Assembly (NCBI GenBank): GCA_027404165.1
Contig: DAHZCG010000006.1
Coordinates: forward strand, 124,001-188,000
Source: Geobacteraceae bacterium
GTDB lineage: Bacteria > Desulfobacterota > Desulfuromonadia > Geobacterales > Pseudopelobacteraceae
Direction: 5' to 3'
Length of the DNA: 64,000 bases
Shown: one piece after another, positions 56,210 to 64,000 of the stretch
Position numbering within the stretch: position 1 is the first letter of the stretch
Layout: each line of letters starts with the position of its first letter
Program-made: the position numbers and the translations under genes
Notes under the pieces: generated by a model
The model's database searches: none
Seen by the model: the letters and a program-made list of their open reading frames with translations, nothing else
What the model was told of the DNA's origin: nothing

Positions 56210-56680
56210 TCAATCAATGTGGTAATGCCGGACGGTTATATCCTCAGGCGTAATAATCAGGACGGCATAACTGCGGAGATGGCAGGCATTTGAAAGTGAA
56301 CCAGGGTTTACCAGCAGCAATCCGTTATGGATTTCAAGCACACTTTGGTGCGTGTGCCCGTATAAAACCGCGTCTACCCCGGTTTCCTTCGCCCTTTGCC
56401 GAAGTTTAGCCAATCCGGACTTAACCTGATACAGGTCTCCATGGGTCAACAGAATCCGCTTTCCCTCACATTCCCATACATATTCGCGCGGAGCATTTGC
56501 ACCGGGGTCACAGTTGCCGGCAACGTTAATTACCGGGATATCAAGGACTGCACGCAGTTCATCCGCATCGGCGCTCCCATCACCAAGATGGATCACGGCA
56601 TCGAGCGGCTCGCAAAGAGTGTGTGCGATAAAGGCACGATTAGTATTACCATGGGTATCCGATATAACGAGTATTTTCAT
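56210..56680 (-). CDS. YfcE/MJ0936-type metallophosphoesterase
   Basis: A protein of 156 residues with ISDTHGN (6-12), HLGDGS (about 31-36), GNCD (about 55-58), LTHGD (about 79-83) and YGHTHQ (about 109-114), the complete ligand set of small phosphodiesterases. ATG 56680 corresponds to the family start MKILVISDTHG; the longer frame begins elsewhere. It ends one base after pssA, so the genes converge. Confidence 0.9.
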   Translation of the reverse strand: MKILVISDTHGNTNRAFIAHTLCEPLDAVIHLGDGSADADELRAVLDIPVINVAGNCDPGANAPREYVWECEGKRILLTHGDLYQVKSGLAKLRQRAKETGVDAVLYGHTHQSVLEIHNGLLLVNPGSLSNACHLRSYAVLIITPEDITVRHYHID

Positions 56681-56742
56681 AGCCTGACTGTAACAGATGC
56701 GTTTGGTTCTCAAAAGATAAAATCTTGATAAGGTGCCCGTTT

Positions 56743-57630
56743 ATGTCAAAGAAAGTTGCCATTATCACTGCAACAGTTCTGATCTCATTCATACTCCTGT
56801 TTGCACTCTCCGTGAAGATTGCAGGGACAATCCTTCGATCCGGAGATACTTCCATAACAAGCAAAGAAGGGGTCGGACTGGTTGAGGTAAAGGGAATGAT
56901 TCTCGACTCGAGAGAAACCATCAGGCAACTGAGATATTTCCTTAAGCAGGACACGGTAAAAGCGGTGGTACTGCGAGTTGACTCTCCAGGTGGAATTGTA
57001 GCCCCGTCACAGGAAATATATTCCGAAGTCAAGAAATTTGCCGCCAAAAAGAAGATTATAGTTTCTATGGGCAGCCTTGCTGCTTCGGGTGGATACTATA
57101 TTTCTGCACCGGCAACCATGATTTATGCGAACCCCGGCACCATAACGGCCAGCATCGGAGTTATTCTCAAACTATCCAACATTGAATCATTGATGGATAA
57201 AATCGGAATTAAATCCTACACACTGAAAACTGGTAAATTCAAGGATTCCGGATCGCCGTTTCGGAAGTTTTCTCCCGAAGATCGTGCCATGCTGCAGTCG
57301 GTGATCGATAATACCCATGAGCAATTTGTCAGGGCAGTCGCTGAAGGTCGTAAACTGCCGATTGAAGATGTGCGTAAAATAGCGGATGGACGGATTCTGT
57401 CCGGAGAACAAGCTAAGGACCATAAACTGGTGGATCGCCTGGGAACTCTTCAGGATGCAATTGAAGAGGCGGGAAGGCTGGCCGGAATCTCGGGTGAACC
57501 GGAGCTCCTGCTGCCGCCGAAAAAGAAGATCAACTACCTGGATCTGTTGGCCGAAGGGGCAGAGGGGACGTTCAATGGGCCGCTGGGCCGGGCGGTCAGT
57601 GGATTGAGGATGACATACGGAGCTGAATAG
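56743..57630 (+). CDS. sppA: signal peptide peptidase SppA, short form
   Basis: A membrane-anchored serine protease of 295 residues that clears signal peptides. One N-terminal helix (about 6-27). Catalytic Ser in VSMGSLAASGGYY (about 108-120), and the Lys that completes the dyad in TLKTGKFKDSGSP (about 159-171). RVDSPGG (about 78-84) is the oxyanion segment. The short form works as an oligomer. The C-terminus is complete. Confidence 0.94.
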   Translation: MSKKVAIITATVLISFILLFALSVKIAGTILRSGDTSITSKEGVGLVEVKGMILDSRETIRQLRYFLKQDTVKAVVLRVDSPGGIVAPSQEIYSEVKKFAAKKKIIVSMGSLAASGGYYISAPATMIYANPGTITASIGVILKLSNIESLMDKIGIKSYTLKTGKFKDSGSPFRKFSPEDRAMLQSVIDNTHEQFVRAVAEGRKLPIEDVRKIADGRILSGEQAKDHKLVDRLGTLQDAIEEAGRLAGISGEPELLLPPKKKINYLDLLAEGAEGTFNGPLGRAVSGLRMTYGAE

Positions 57631-57631
57631 C

Positions 57632-57650
57632 GGGCGGACGCTGTCCGCCC
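57632..57650. terminator. hairpin between convergent sppA and DAHP synthase genes
   Basis: GGGCGGAC, GCT, GTCCGCCC: perfect 8-bp stem; no T tract, so efficiency unclear. Confidence 0.5.
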
Positions 57651-57664
57651 CGGGGCAGTAGTAG

Positions 57665-58717
57665 CTATTTTCTTTTTTGCAATCTGTTGTGAGCGCTGAG
57701 CAGAATTTTTTCGGTTGTCGCCCAGTCGATACAGGCATCAGTTATTGAAACACCGTATTTCAACTGGCTTATATCAGACGGTATTTTCTGATTTCCTGCT
57801 TCAATGTTGCTCTCGATCATGACCCCTGAAATCGAGCTGTTTCCGGCCAGCATCTGATCAACAACACACTCAAGAACTTCAGGCTGTTTCTGGTAGTCTT
57901 TGTTAGAATTCCCATGGCTGCAGTCAACCATTATGGTCGGCAGCAGGCCATTTTTATCGAGCTGCTCTTCAGTATGGATAATGTCCTCGGCATGGTAATT
58001 AACTTTTTTCGATCCGCCACGAAGAACGATATGTACATCAGGATTGCCGCTGGTTTGAATGATAGAAGTCCGTCCTTCTCGGTTGATGCCGAGAAAGCTG
58101 TGCGGGTGTTGCGCTGCTTTCATGGCGTCAATGGCGATTTGCAGGTTGCCGTCGGTACCATTTTTGAATCCGACCGGAAAAGAGAGTCCGCTGGACATTT
58201 CTCGATGGGTCTGAGATTCGGTTGTACGGGCACCAATGGCCCCCCAACTGATAAGATCAGCTACATATTCCGGAGTAATCGGATCAAGCATTTCATTGGC
58301 AACCGGCACCTCAAGGGCGGTTATTTGGCTGAGCAGGCCGCGGGCAATACCAAGTCCCTTGGAAATGAGATGGGTGCCGTTCATATCAGGATCATTGATC
58401 AGCCCTTTCCAGCCGATGGTAGTGCGTGGCTTTTCAAAATAGACCCGCATAATAAGCAGGAGTTGATCATCAACTTTACGCGAAAGTTCAGTCAATCTTC
58501 CGGCGTATTCCAGGGCGGCTTCAGTGTCGTGAATCGAGCAGGGACCGACTACCACAATAAGCCGCTTGTCCCTGCGCTGAATGATCTCTTTTATCTGTTC
58601 CCTGCTTCTGCTGATAAAAGTCCGGTCCCTTTCAGACAACGGGAAAACCTGACGCAGGTCAGCAGGTGCAATTATTGGAGTTATACCGGTAATTTTGAGA
58701 TTATTGGTCTTGATCAC
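57665..58717 (-). CDS. aroF: 3-deoxy-7-phosphoheptulonate (DAHP) synthase, AroG type
   Basis: First step of aromatic amino acid synthesis. About 350 residues of type I-alpha. Key motifs: VVVGPCSIHD (about 56-65), MRVYFEKPRTTIGWKGLIND (about 90-109), SWGAIGARTTESQTHRE (about 160-176) and DCSHGNSNKD (about 265-274). GTG 58717 is preferred: AGGGAG lies 9 bases before it but directly touches the alternative ATG at 58726. Which aromatic amino acid inhibits it cannot be seen. Divergent from gmhB. Confidence 0.93.
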   Translation of the reverse strand: MIKTNNLKITGITPIIAPADLRQVFPLSERDRTFISRSREQIKEIIQRRDKRLIVVVGPCSIHDTEAALEYAGRLTELSRKVDDQLLLIMRVYFEKPRTTIGWKGLINDPDMNGTHLISKGLGIARGLLSQITALEVPVANEMLDPITPEYVADLISWGAIGARTTESQTHREMSSGLSFPVGFKNGTDGNLQIAIDAMKAAQHPHSFLGINREGRTSIIQTSGNPDVHIVLRGGSKKVNYHAEDIIHTEEQLDKNGLLPTIMVDCSHGNSNKDYQKQPEVLECVVDQMLAGNSSISGVMIESNIEAGNQKIPSDISQLKYGVSITDACIDWATTEKILLSAHNRLQKRK

Positions 58718-58850
58718 GAAATGCATCTCCCTTTATGTTAGTACGGGATGTTATAGTGGTTTCCGTATCAGGTTGTCAATGCTTCTCTGTATGAATTGCT
58801 CACTAAATCAGCAGGTTAAATTTCATGAAACAATTGTTGCGGAGGCTTTG

Positions 58851-59393
58851 ATGAAGCGAGCAGTATTTTTGGACCGGGATGGCACCATTAATATTGAAAA
58901 AGAGTATCTGTACCAGGTAAACGATTTCGAATTTATCCCGGGCGCGCCGGAAGCAATCAGATTGCTTAATCAGGCTGGCATCATGGTTGTAGTGGTAACC
59001 AATCAATCCGGGGTCGCACGGGGCTATTACACGGAAGATGACGTAGAGAACCTGCATCGCCACATCGATCGAGAACTGGAACGCTCAGAAGCACACGTTG
59101 ATGCCTGGCTTTATTGTCCGCACCACCAATCTGGGCGCGGCAGCTATGCACTTCCATGCAGCTGTCGAAAACCGTTACCTGGAATGCTGCAAGCAGCCGC
59201 ATCCCGCTATGACATTGACCTGGAGAATTCCGTCATGATTGGCGACAAACTGGCCGACATGGAAGCTGGACAGGCGGCAGGATGCCGCACCGTTCTGGTA
59301 CGAACCGGATATGGGACTGTTGAGGAGCAGAATATTGGACCTGAAACGGTCGTCAGCGATGATTTACTCTCAGCAGTAAAATTCCTGTTGTAA
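58851..59393 (+). CDS. gmhB: D,D-heptose 1,7-bisphosphate 7-phosphatase
   Basis: A HAD phosphatase of 180 residues for LPS heptose synthesis. Nucleophile DRDGT (about 8-12), [12 protein letters not shown] (about 49-60), the structural zinc loop CPHH...CSC (about 93-109) and [10 protein letters not shown] (about 128-137). GGAGG precedes ATG. It could make ADP-heptose precursor; no other heptose gene is nearby. Confidence 0.94.
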   Translation: MKRAVFLDRDGTINIEKEYLYQVNDFEFIPGAPEAIRLLNQAGIMVVVVTNQSGVARGYYTEDDVENLHRHIDRELERSEAHVDAWLYCPHHQSGRGSYALPCSCRKPLPGMLQAAASRYDIDLENSVMIGDKLADMEAGQAAGCRTVLVRTGYGTVEEQNIGPETVVSDDLLSAVKFLL

Positions 59394-59469
59394 TTTCTCC
59401 ATCAAAATTGACACTACTCCAGATAACATGCTACCTAAACTACATACAACATCATACGAGGTATTGACT

Positions 59470-60372
59470 ATGTCAAACGGTATCAAAAAAGGAATAATTC
59501 TGGCAGGGGGTGCTGGCAGCCGGCTTTTCCCGCTGACACTGGTCGCCAGCAAACAGCTGCAGCCGGTGTATGACAAGCCGATGATTTATTATCCATTGGC
59601 GACACTGATGACAGCCGGAATAAAGGATATTCTGCTTATTTCAACACCGCATGATACGCCACGTTTCGAGGCACTTCTGGGCGATGGTTCTCGGTGGGGG
59701 GTAACAATTTCATACAAGATTCAACCGGAACCGAAAGGAATTGCCCAGGCATTTCTGGTTGGCGAGGAGTTTATCGACAACCAGCCGGTCTGCCTGATTC
59801 TGGGCGACAACATTTTCTATGGGAAAATGAACCTGAACAGGATCGTATCGGAATTTACGACCGGTGCGCGAGTTTTCGGTTATCAGGTCAACGACCCGGA
59901 ACGCTATGGTGTTGTTGCCTTCGACTCAAACGGCACAGTTCTGAGCATCGAAGAAAAACCGACCACGCCTAAATCTCATTTTGCTATCCCCGGACTGTAT
60001 TTATATGACAGTGATATTGTTGCTGTAGCCAAATCTATCAAACCTTCCGCCCGGGGCGAGCTTGAAATCACCGATGTAAATCTTGATTATCTGCGACGCG
60101 GAGAATTGATGGTTGAGCGGCTTGGTCGCGGAATCGCCTGGCTAGATACCGGTACGCATCGGAGTCTGCTGGAGGCCAGCAATTTTATTGAGACCATCGA
60201 ATCGCGACAGGGCCTGAAAATTGCGTGTCTCGAAGAAATAGCACTGCGGAACGGCTTTATTGACTGCCAACAGATGCAAGATGTTATTATTGCCACACCC
60301 AACTCTTCATACAGGGAATACCTCCAGCGCGTCTATGATGAAGCCGAACTGTGCGGATTCCGATACGAGTAG
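59470..60372 (+). CDS. rfbA: glucose-1-phosphate thymidylyltransferase
   Basis: A protein of 300 residues making dTDP-glucose for rhamnose and O-antigen synthesis. [11 protein letters not shown] (about 12-22), [16 protein letters not shown] (about 27-42), LGDNIFYG (about 112-119), and GLYLYD...E(L)EITDVN (about 170-200) are all present. ATG 59470 has GAGG about 9 bases upstream. Directly upstream of mreC (15 bases), so transcription may continue into the cell-shape genes. Confidence 0.95.
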   Translation: MSNGIKKGIILAGGAGSRLFPLTLVASKQLQPVYDKPMIYYPLATLMTAGIKDILLISTPHDTPRFEALLGDGSRWGVTISYKIQPEPKGIAQAFLVGEEFIDNQPVCLILGDNIFYGKMNLNRIVSEFTTGARVFGYQVNDPERYGVVAFDSNGTVLSIEEKPTTPKSHFAIPGLYLYDSDIVAVAKSIKPSARGELEITDVNLDYLRRGELMVERLGRGIAWLDTGTHRSLLEASNFIETIESRQGLKIACLEEIALRNGFIDCQQMQDVIIATPNSSYREYLQRVYDEAELCGFRYE

Positions 60373-60387
60373 AGCGAGATTTATCCC

Positions 60388-61209
60388 ATGGATTTTTTAA
60401 AAAAACATATGTACCCACTCCTTACCGGAGCTGGTGTTATTGCTGCCTTGCTGGTTTTTTCGCTGAATGTCCCCCACAACCGCGAGGCCAATATCATTGA
60501 GAGTTCAACCCTAACCATACTCTCACCTTTGCTCCAGCCGGTATCCCTGCTTAGCGGTTTTGTTGAAAACATTTGGGACAGTTACATACAACTGGTCGAT
60601 ACTCATCGCGAGAACATACGGCTACGAAACGACATCCGCAGACTCAACGCACAGATACTGGAAGGGAAGGAAGCACTGCTGGCAAACCAGCGCCTTGAGC
60701 AACTGCTGGATATGAAAAAGAACGTCCAGGCACCCACCGTTGCTGCAACTATTATCGGCGAAGACGTCACTTCATGGTTCAGGACACTGGTAATCAATCG
60801 CGGTAGTTCGAGCGGCATTCGCGAAGGAATGGCAGTGATTTCTGCAGATGGTGTTGTCGGCCAGACAGTCAAGGTTACCCCCTCGACCTCACGCGTTCTT
60901 TTGCTGACGGATCACGCCAGTGGAATCTCTGCGACTATACAGCGTTCTCGGGCACGGGGAGTTGTTAAAGGCAAAAGTGAAATGCTCTGCACTCTTGAAT
61001 TTACGACACGCGAAGAAGATGTGAAAGTCGGAGATACCGTTATGACGTCAGGAATCGGCGGAATCTTTTTAAAAGGTCTACCGATAGGTGAAGTTACCAT
61101 GGTTAAACGGGGAGAATACGGCATTTTCCAAACCGTGTCGATTCGTCCGTCTGTAAACATCCCTCACCTTGAAGAGGTTCTTGTCGTGCTGCGTGGTGGG
61201 TATGAGTAG
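60388..61209 (+). CDS. mreC: rod shape-determining protein MreC
   Basis: A protein of 273 residues. An N-terminal membrane helix (about 11-27), a coiled coil (about 68-108, IRLRNDIRRLNAQILEGKEA) and the beta-barrel periplasmic domain (NRGSSSGIREGMAVISADGV near 138-157) are as expected. MreC couples MreB filaments to PBP2/RodA. Usually mreB lies just upstream, but here the preceding gene is rfbA. Its end overlaps mreD. Confidence 0.94.
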   Translation: MDFLKKHMYPLLTGAGVIAALLVFSLNVPHNREANIIESSTLTILSPLLQPVSLLSGFVENIWDSYIQLVDTHRENIRLRNDIRRLNAQILEGKEALLANQRLEQLLDMKKNVQAPTVAATIIGEDVTSWFRTLVINRGSSSGIREGMAVISADGVVGQTVKVTPSTSRVLLLTDHASGISATIQRSRARGVVKGKSEMLCTLEFTTREEDVKVGDTVMTSGIGGIFLKGLPIGEVTMVKRGEYGIFQTVSIRPSVNIPHLEEVLVVLRGGYE

Positions 61210-61696
61210 ACGCGCCGCTCTCATATTGTTTTGTCTCGTCCTTGCGTCGCTTGTCATCCAGGTGTCGCTGCTTCCCGTCTTTATACGTCCTCCCTTCAAG
61301 CCGGACCTGTTGCTCGTCATCATGGTTTTTCTGGCCCTGCGAGAATCATTCGAGGTCGGGGCACCTCTTGCTTGGTTTCTTGGCCTGCTCAACGACGTCT
61401 TTAGTGGATTATACCTTGGCCTTAATGCCGCCACATTCCTGATTTCTTTTTTTATAATCAAAAGCGTTTCGGGCCGCTTGTATGCAGACAGCGCCATCCT
61501 TTTTGTCCTGACAGTTGCCGGCGTTACGCTTGCCGGATTTACAGTGAATCTGTTACTGGTCGTCATGTTTACCGAGTCTTCCGGAATCGCCTATTCAATG
61601 TTTTCAGACATTTTCCCGCGCCTTCTGGTCAATGCTTTTATAGCTTCGCTTGTTGCAGCATTTCCCGTTTTTGATGCTCAGGTGGAATCTCAATGA
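61202..61696 (+). CDS. mreD: rod shape-determining protein MreD
   Basis: A protein of 164 residues with five to six hydrophobic segments (LILFCLVLASLVIQV near 8-22; FVLTVAGVTLAGFTVNLLLV near 111-130) and the MreD-like PFKPDLLLVIMVFLALRES (about 31-49). Overlaps mreC (8 bases) and mrdA (4 bases), so the genes are translationally coupled. Confidence 0.92.
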   Translation: MSRRAALILFCLVLASLVIQVSLLPVFIRPPFKPDLLLVIMVFLALRESFEVGAPLAWFLGLLNDVFSGLYLGLNAATFLISFFIIKSVSGRLYADSAILFVLTVAGVTLAGFTVNLLLVVMFTESSGIAYSMFSDIFPRLLVNAFIASLVAAFPVFDAQVESQ

Positions 61697-63627
61697 AAGA
61701 ACGGCGCTTCGTCAGAGAATTGCTCGAGTCAAAACAGCGGGTACTGGTCCTTTCATTTGTGGTCGGTATTGTATTCCTCTTCCTGGTAATCCGTTTATGG
61801 CACTTGCAGATACTAAACACCGACAATTATCAGACCATGTCGGAAAACAACCGGCTCCGCTTTGTGCCGATAGCCGCCTCACGAGGCACGATACTGGACC
61901 GCACCGGTACGGTACTGGTCAGTAACCGCCCCTCGTTCAGCCTTGCAGCCATTCCGCAGGAGGTTAAGGATAAAGAGGCGCTTCTCACATTGCTCTCCAA
62001 TCTGTTGGGGCTTGACCGTACAGATATGGAAGAACGGTGGGAGAAGGGCGCAGGGCGTGCCCAATACTACCCGATCGTTCTGGCTTCTAATCTCACCCGT
62101 GATGATGTCGATATTGTTGAAGAAAACCATTTGCGGTTGCCCGGCATCGAAATCGAGATGAAACCGGTTCGGGAATACTCCAACGGCCAGCTTGCTGCGC
62201 ATCTGCTTGGGTATATCGGCGAAGTTTCGGAAAAAGAATTGAACGCAGGCTCTGAAACGTATAACCCGGGGGATTACATCGGTAAGAATGGGATTGAACG
62301 AGCCCTGGAAAAAGAGCTGCATGGAGGAGACGGCGGACGGCAGCTTGAAGTCGATGCACGGGGTAGAGTATTGCGGACTATCTCCGAGCGCTATCCGACA
62401 ATCGGCAACAGTGTGATGTTGACTATCGACGCTACGATACAAAAACAGGCCGAGCGGGCCTTTGGCGAACAAGCAGGCGCTGCTGTTGCCATGGATGTCA
62501 ACAATGGTGAAATTTTGACATTCGTCAGCAACCCCGGTTTTGATCCTTCACTTTTCAGCGGGAGTTTACCGGCTGATGTCTGGAAAGGATATCTTGACGA
62601 CAAACGCCATCCACTCGAAAACAAGGCCCTCAGCGGCCAGTATCCTCCCGGCTCCACCTTCAAAATGATTACCGCTCTGGCCGGGCTGCAGAATAACTTA
62701 ATCAACGAATCAACATCGATCAATTGCAACGGCAGTTATAAACTGGGGACGTCCATATTCAAGTGCTGGAAAAAAACAGGGCACGGAGCCACAGATCTGC
62801 GTAAAGCTCTTCGGGAATCGTGTGATGTGTTTTTTTACCAGCTGGGTGAAAAGCTGGGAGTTGATAAAATTGCGGCTGCCGCACATGCCTTCAAGCTGGG
62901 AGCCCCACTTGGGATTGAACTGCTGAATGAACGAGGCGGACTCATTCCGACAGCGGCGTGGAAGCAGAAACGCTTCGGAAAACGGTGGTACCATGGCGAG
63001 ACCCTTCCCGTCGCAATCGGACAGGGCGCTGTCCTATTAACCCCGATTCAACTGGCATCCATGATTTCAACGGTTGCCAATGAAGGCACGATATACCGCC
63101 CCCATCTAGTAAAACGGATTATTGATTCAGACGGGAAAACTCTGAAGGAAACCAAAACCGAAATCATCGGCACCGCGCCTTACTCAAAAGAGTCGTTCCG
63201 GCTCGTCAAGCAGGGTCTTTTTGACGTTGTCAATGCACCGGGCGGTACCGGCGCCATGGCCAGACTGTACGATGTTAAAGTGGCGGGAAAAACCGGCACA
63301 TCACAGGTTGTCAAACTGCGCGACAGTAAGCAAGGTACTCCCTACCAATTCCGTGACCATGCTCTTTTTGTGGCGTTTGCTCCCTTTGAAAAACCTGAAA
63401 TAGCTGTTGCTGTTGTGGTTGAACATGGCGAACACGGGGGAGCTGCTGCCGCTTCTATTGCCAACAAAATCCTGAGGGCATATTTTGACGGCAAAAAACC
63501 GGTACGCAAGGAAGCTGCAGACTCACCAAAAGAAAATGTTGGCGATGCCGATCTCACAAATAATGAAAACGGGGAAGCGGATACTGTGAAAGAGCCTCTT
63601 AATAGCGGAGACGCCGCGCATGATTGA
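61693..63627 (+). CDS. mrdA: penicillin-binding protein 2 (PBP2)
   Basis: A transpeptidase of the elongasome, 644 residues. Membrane helix (about 18-38), pedestal domain, then SxxK as STFK in PPGSTFKM (about 320-327), SxN as SCD in ESCDVFFYQ (about 377), and KTG as GKTGTSQ (about 532-538). After the catalytic domain a hydrophilic acidic tail of about 40 residues is present (EAADSPKENVGDADLT and on). Overlaps rodA by 8 bases. Confidence 0.96.
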   Translation: MKERRFVRELLESKQRVLVLSFVVGIVFLFLVIRLWHLQILNTDNYQTMSENNRLRFVPIAASRGTILDRTGTVLVSNRPSFSLAAIPQEVKDKEALLTLLSNLLGLDRTDMEERWEKGAGRAQYYPIVLASNLTRDDVDIVEENHLRLPGIEIEMKPVREYSNGQLAAHLLGYIGEVSEKELNAGSETYNPGDYIGKNGIERALEKELHGGDGGRQLEVDARGRVLRTISERYPTIGNSVMLTIDATIQKQAERAFGEQAGAAVAMDVNNGEILTFVSNPGFDPSLFSGSLPADVWKGYLDDKRHPLENKALSGQYPPGSTFKMITALAGLQNNLINESTSINCNGSYKLGTSIFKCWKKTGHGATDLRKALRESCDVFFYQLGEKLGVDKIAAAAHAFKLGAPLGIELLNERGGLIPTAAWKQKRFGKRWYHGETLPVAIGQGAVLLTPIQLASMISTVANEGTIYRPHLVKRIIDSDGKTLKETKTEIIGTAPYSKESFRLVKQGLFDVVNAPGGTGAMARLYDVKVAGKTGTSQVVKLRDSKQGTPYQFRDHALFVAFAPFEKPEIAVAVVVEHGEHGGAAAASIANKILRAYFDGKKPVRKEAADSPKENVGDADLTNNENGEADTVKEPLNSGDAAHD

Positions 63628-64000
63628 TCGCCGCCTCATAACCAACATTGACTGGGTACTGGTCGGACTTGTTGTGACGATCTGTCTGATCGGGATAATG
63701 AATATATATAGCGCAACAGCGCCCTACAAGATTGTCGGGACAGCCTACTATATCAAGCAATTTTACTGGATGATCGCGGGCTTGATCATTTCTGTACTCG
63801 TATGCAGCCTTGACTATCACATCCTTGAGGATCTGTCCTACTGGTTTTACGGCGCATTGGTTTTTCTGCTACTTGCGGTGCTTGTTGTCGGCAGACGGTC
63901 AATGGGGGCCACCCGCTGGCTGGATCTCGGCATTGTTACAATTCAACCGTCAGAACTCATGAAGCTTGTAATAATTGTGACGTTCGCCCGTTTTTTTAAC
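63620..64000 (+). CDS. rodA: peptidoglycan glycosyltransferase RodA (start only; cut by window edge)
   Basis: The first 127 residues of a SEDS-family protein: MIDRRLITNIDWVLVGLVVT with the membrane segment following, QFYWMIAGLIISVLVCSLDY, LVVGRRSMGATRWLDLGIVT and IQPSELMKLVIIVTFARFF, the classic RodA signatures (GA.RWL..G....QPSE..K). Starts inside the mrdA end, so translation is coupled. The window ends before the C-terminal half. Confidence 0.94.
   Translation, partial: MIDRRLITNIDWVLVGLVVTICLIGIMNIYSATAPYKIVGTAYYIKQFYWMIAGLIISVLVCSLDYHILEDLSYWFYGALVFLLLAVLVVGRRSMGATRWLDLGIVTIQPSELMKLVIIVTFARFFN

Overview
The window looks like a chromosomal segment of a Geobacter-like bacterium (Desulfuromonadota, Geobacterales). 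The evidence is an octaheme tetrathionate-reductase-type cytochrome c, a Geobacter-style gamma-hydroxybutyrate/beta-hydroxyacid dehydrogenase, several PilZ proteins, the order ilvD-ilvB-ilvN-ilvC-psd-pssA, and an mreC-mreD-mrdA-rodA block. I cannot name a species from the sequence alone.

Region 1-3885 starts with tmRNA (ssrA), a common integration target. It is followed by what looks like a decayed island: a GNAT acetyltransferase, a flavodoxin-type iron-sulfur flavoprotein, a tyrosine-recombinase N-terminus broken across three frames, a small membrane protein, a stop-interrupted relic and AT-rich non-coding DNA.

Region 3886-12300 holds yihY and, on the minus strand, a sugar-phosphate cluster (tkt-rpiB-tal-HAD phosphatase-pgi-pgm). 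The cluster is eroding by deletion. Transketolase has lost two internal blocks but keeps its frame. Short scraps of a glucan phosphorylase and of ribulose-phosphate 3-epimerase sit behind pgm. A scrap resembling a universal stress protein tail precedes tkt.

Region 13096-20600 holds a B12-type radical SAM protein, catalase-peroxidase KatG with a good promoter, two small exported proteins, three PilZ-domain proteins and a two-gene operon of unknown function. Region 20964-28479 is an envelope block on one strand: pqiA split in two, pqiB (MCE), lipoprotein pqiC, then ybbA-ybbP-tesA. Region 28548-33921 has two SDRs, a rhodanese, and small DUF1499, DUF309, DUF393 and DUF2127 proteins, plus a PPP phosphatase.

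Region 34233-39685 carries two consecutive ABC importers: a TrpXYZ-like set, and a polar amino acid set whose permease has an unusual periplasmic repeat-like extension. Region 39824-45161 has a dienoyl-CoA-reductase-like SDR, a DUF554 protein, a VIT-family metal transporter, the beta-hydroxyacid dehydrogenase and the octaheme cytochrome. Region 45324-49250 has aminopeptidase N, an unknown zinc-ribbon protein and a DUF1456 protein.

Region 49421-64000 is housekeeping. It holds branched-chain amino acid synthesis (ilvD, ilvBN, ilvC), phosphatidylethanolamine synthesis (psd, pssA), a phosphodiesterase, SppA, DAHP synthase, GmhB, RfbA and the rod-shape genes mreC-mreD-mrdA-rodA, with rodA cut by the window edge. 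I found no CRISPR array, no complete insertion sequence and no tRNA. The most notable observations are the deletion-eroded sugar-phosphate cluster, the permease fusion and the degraded ssrA island; I did not find a convincing wholly new system.
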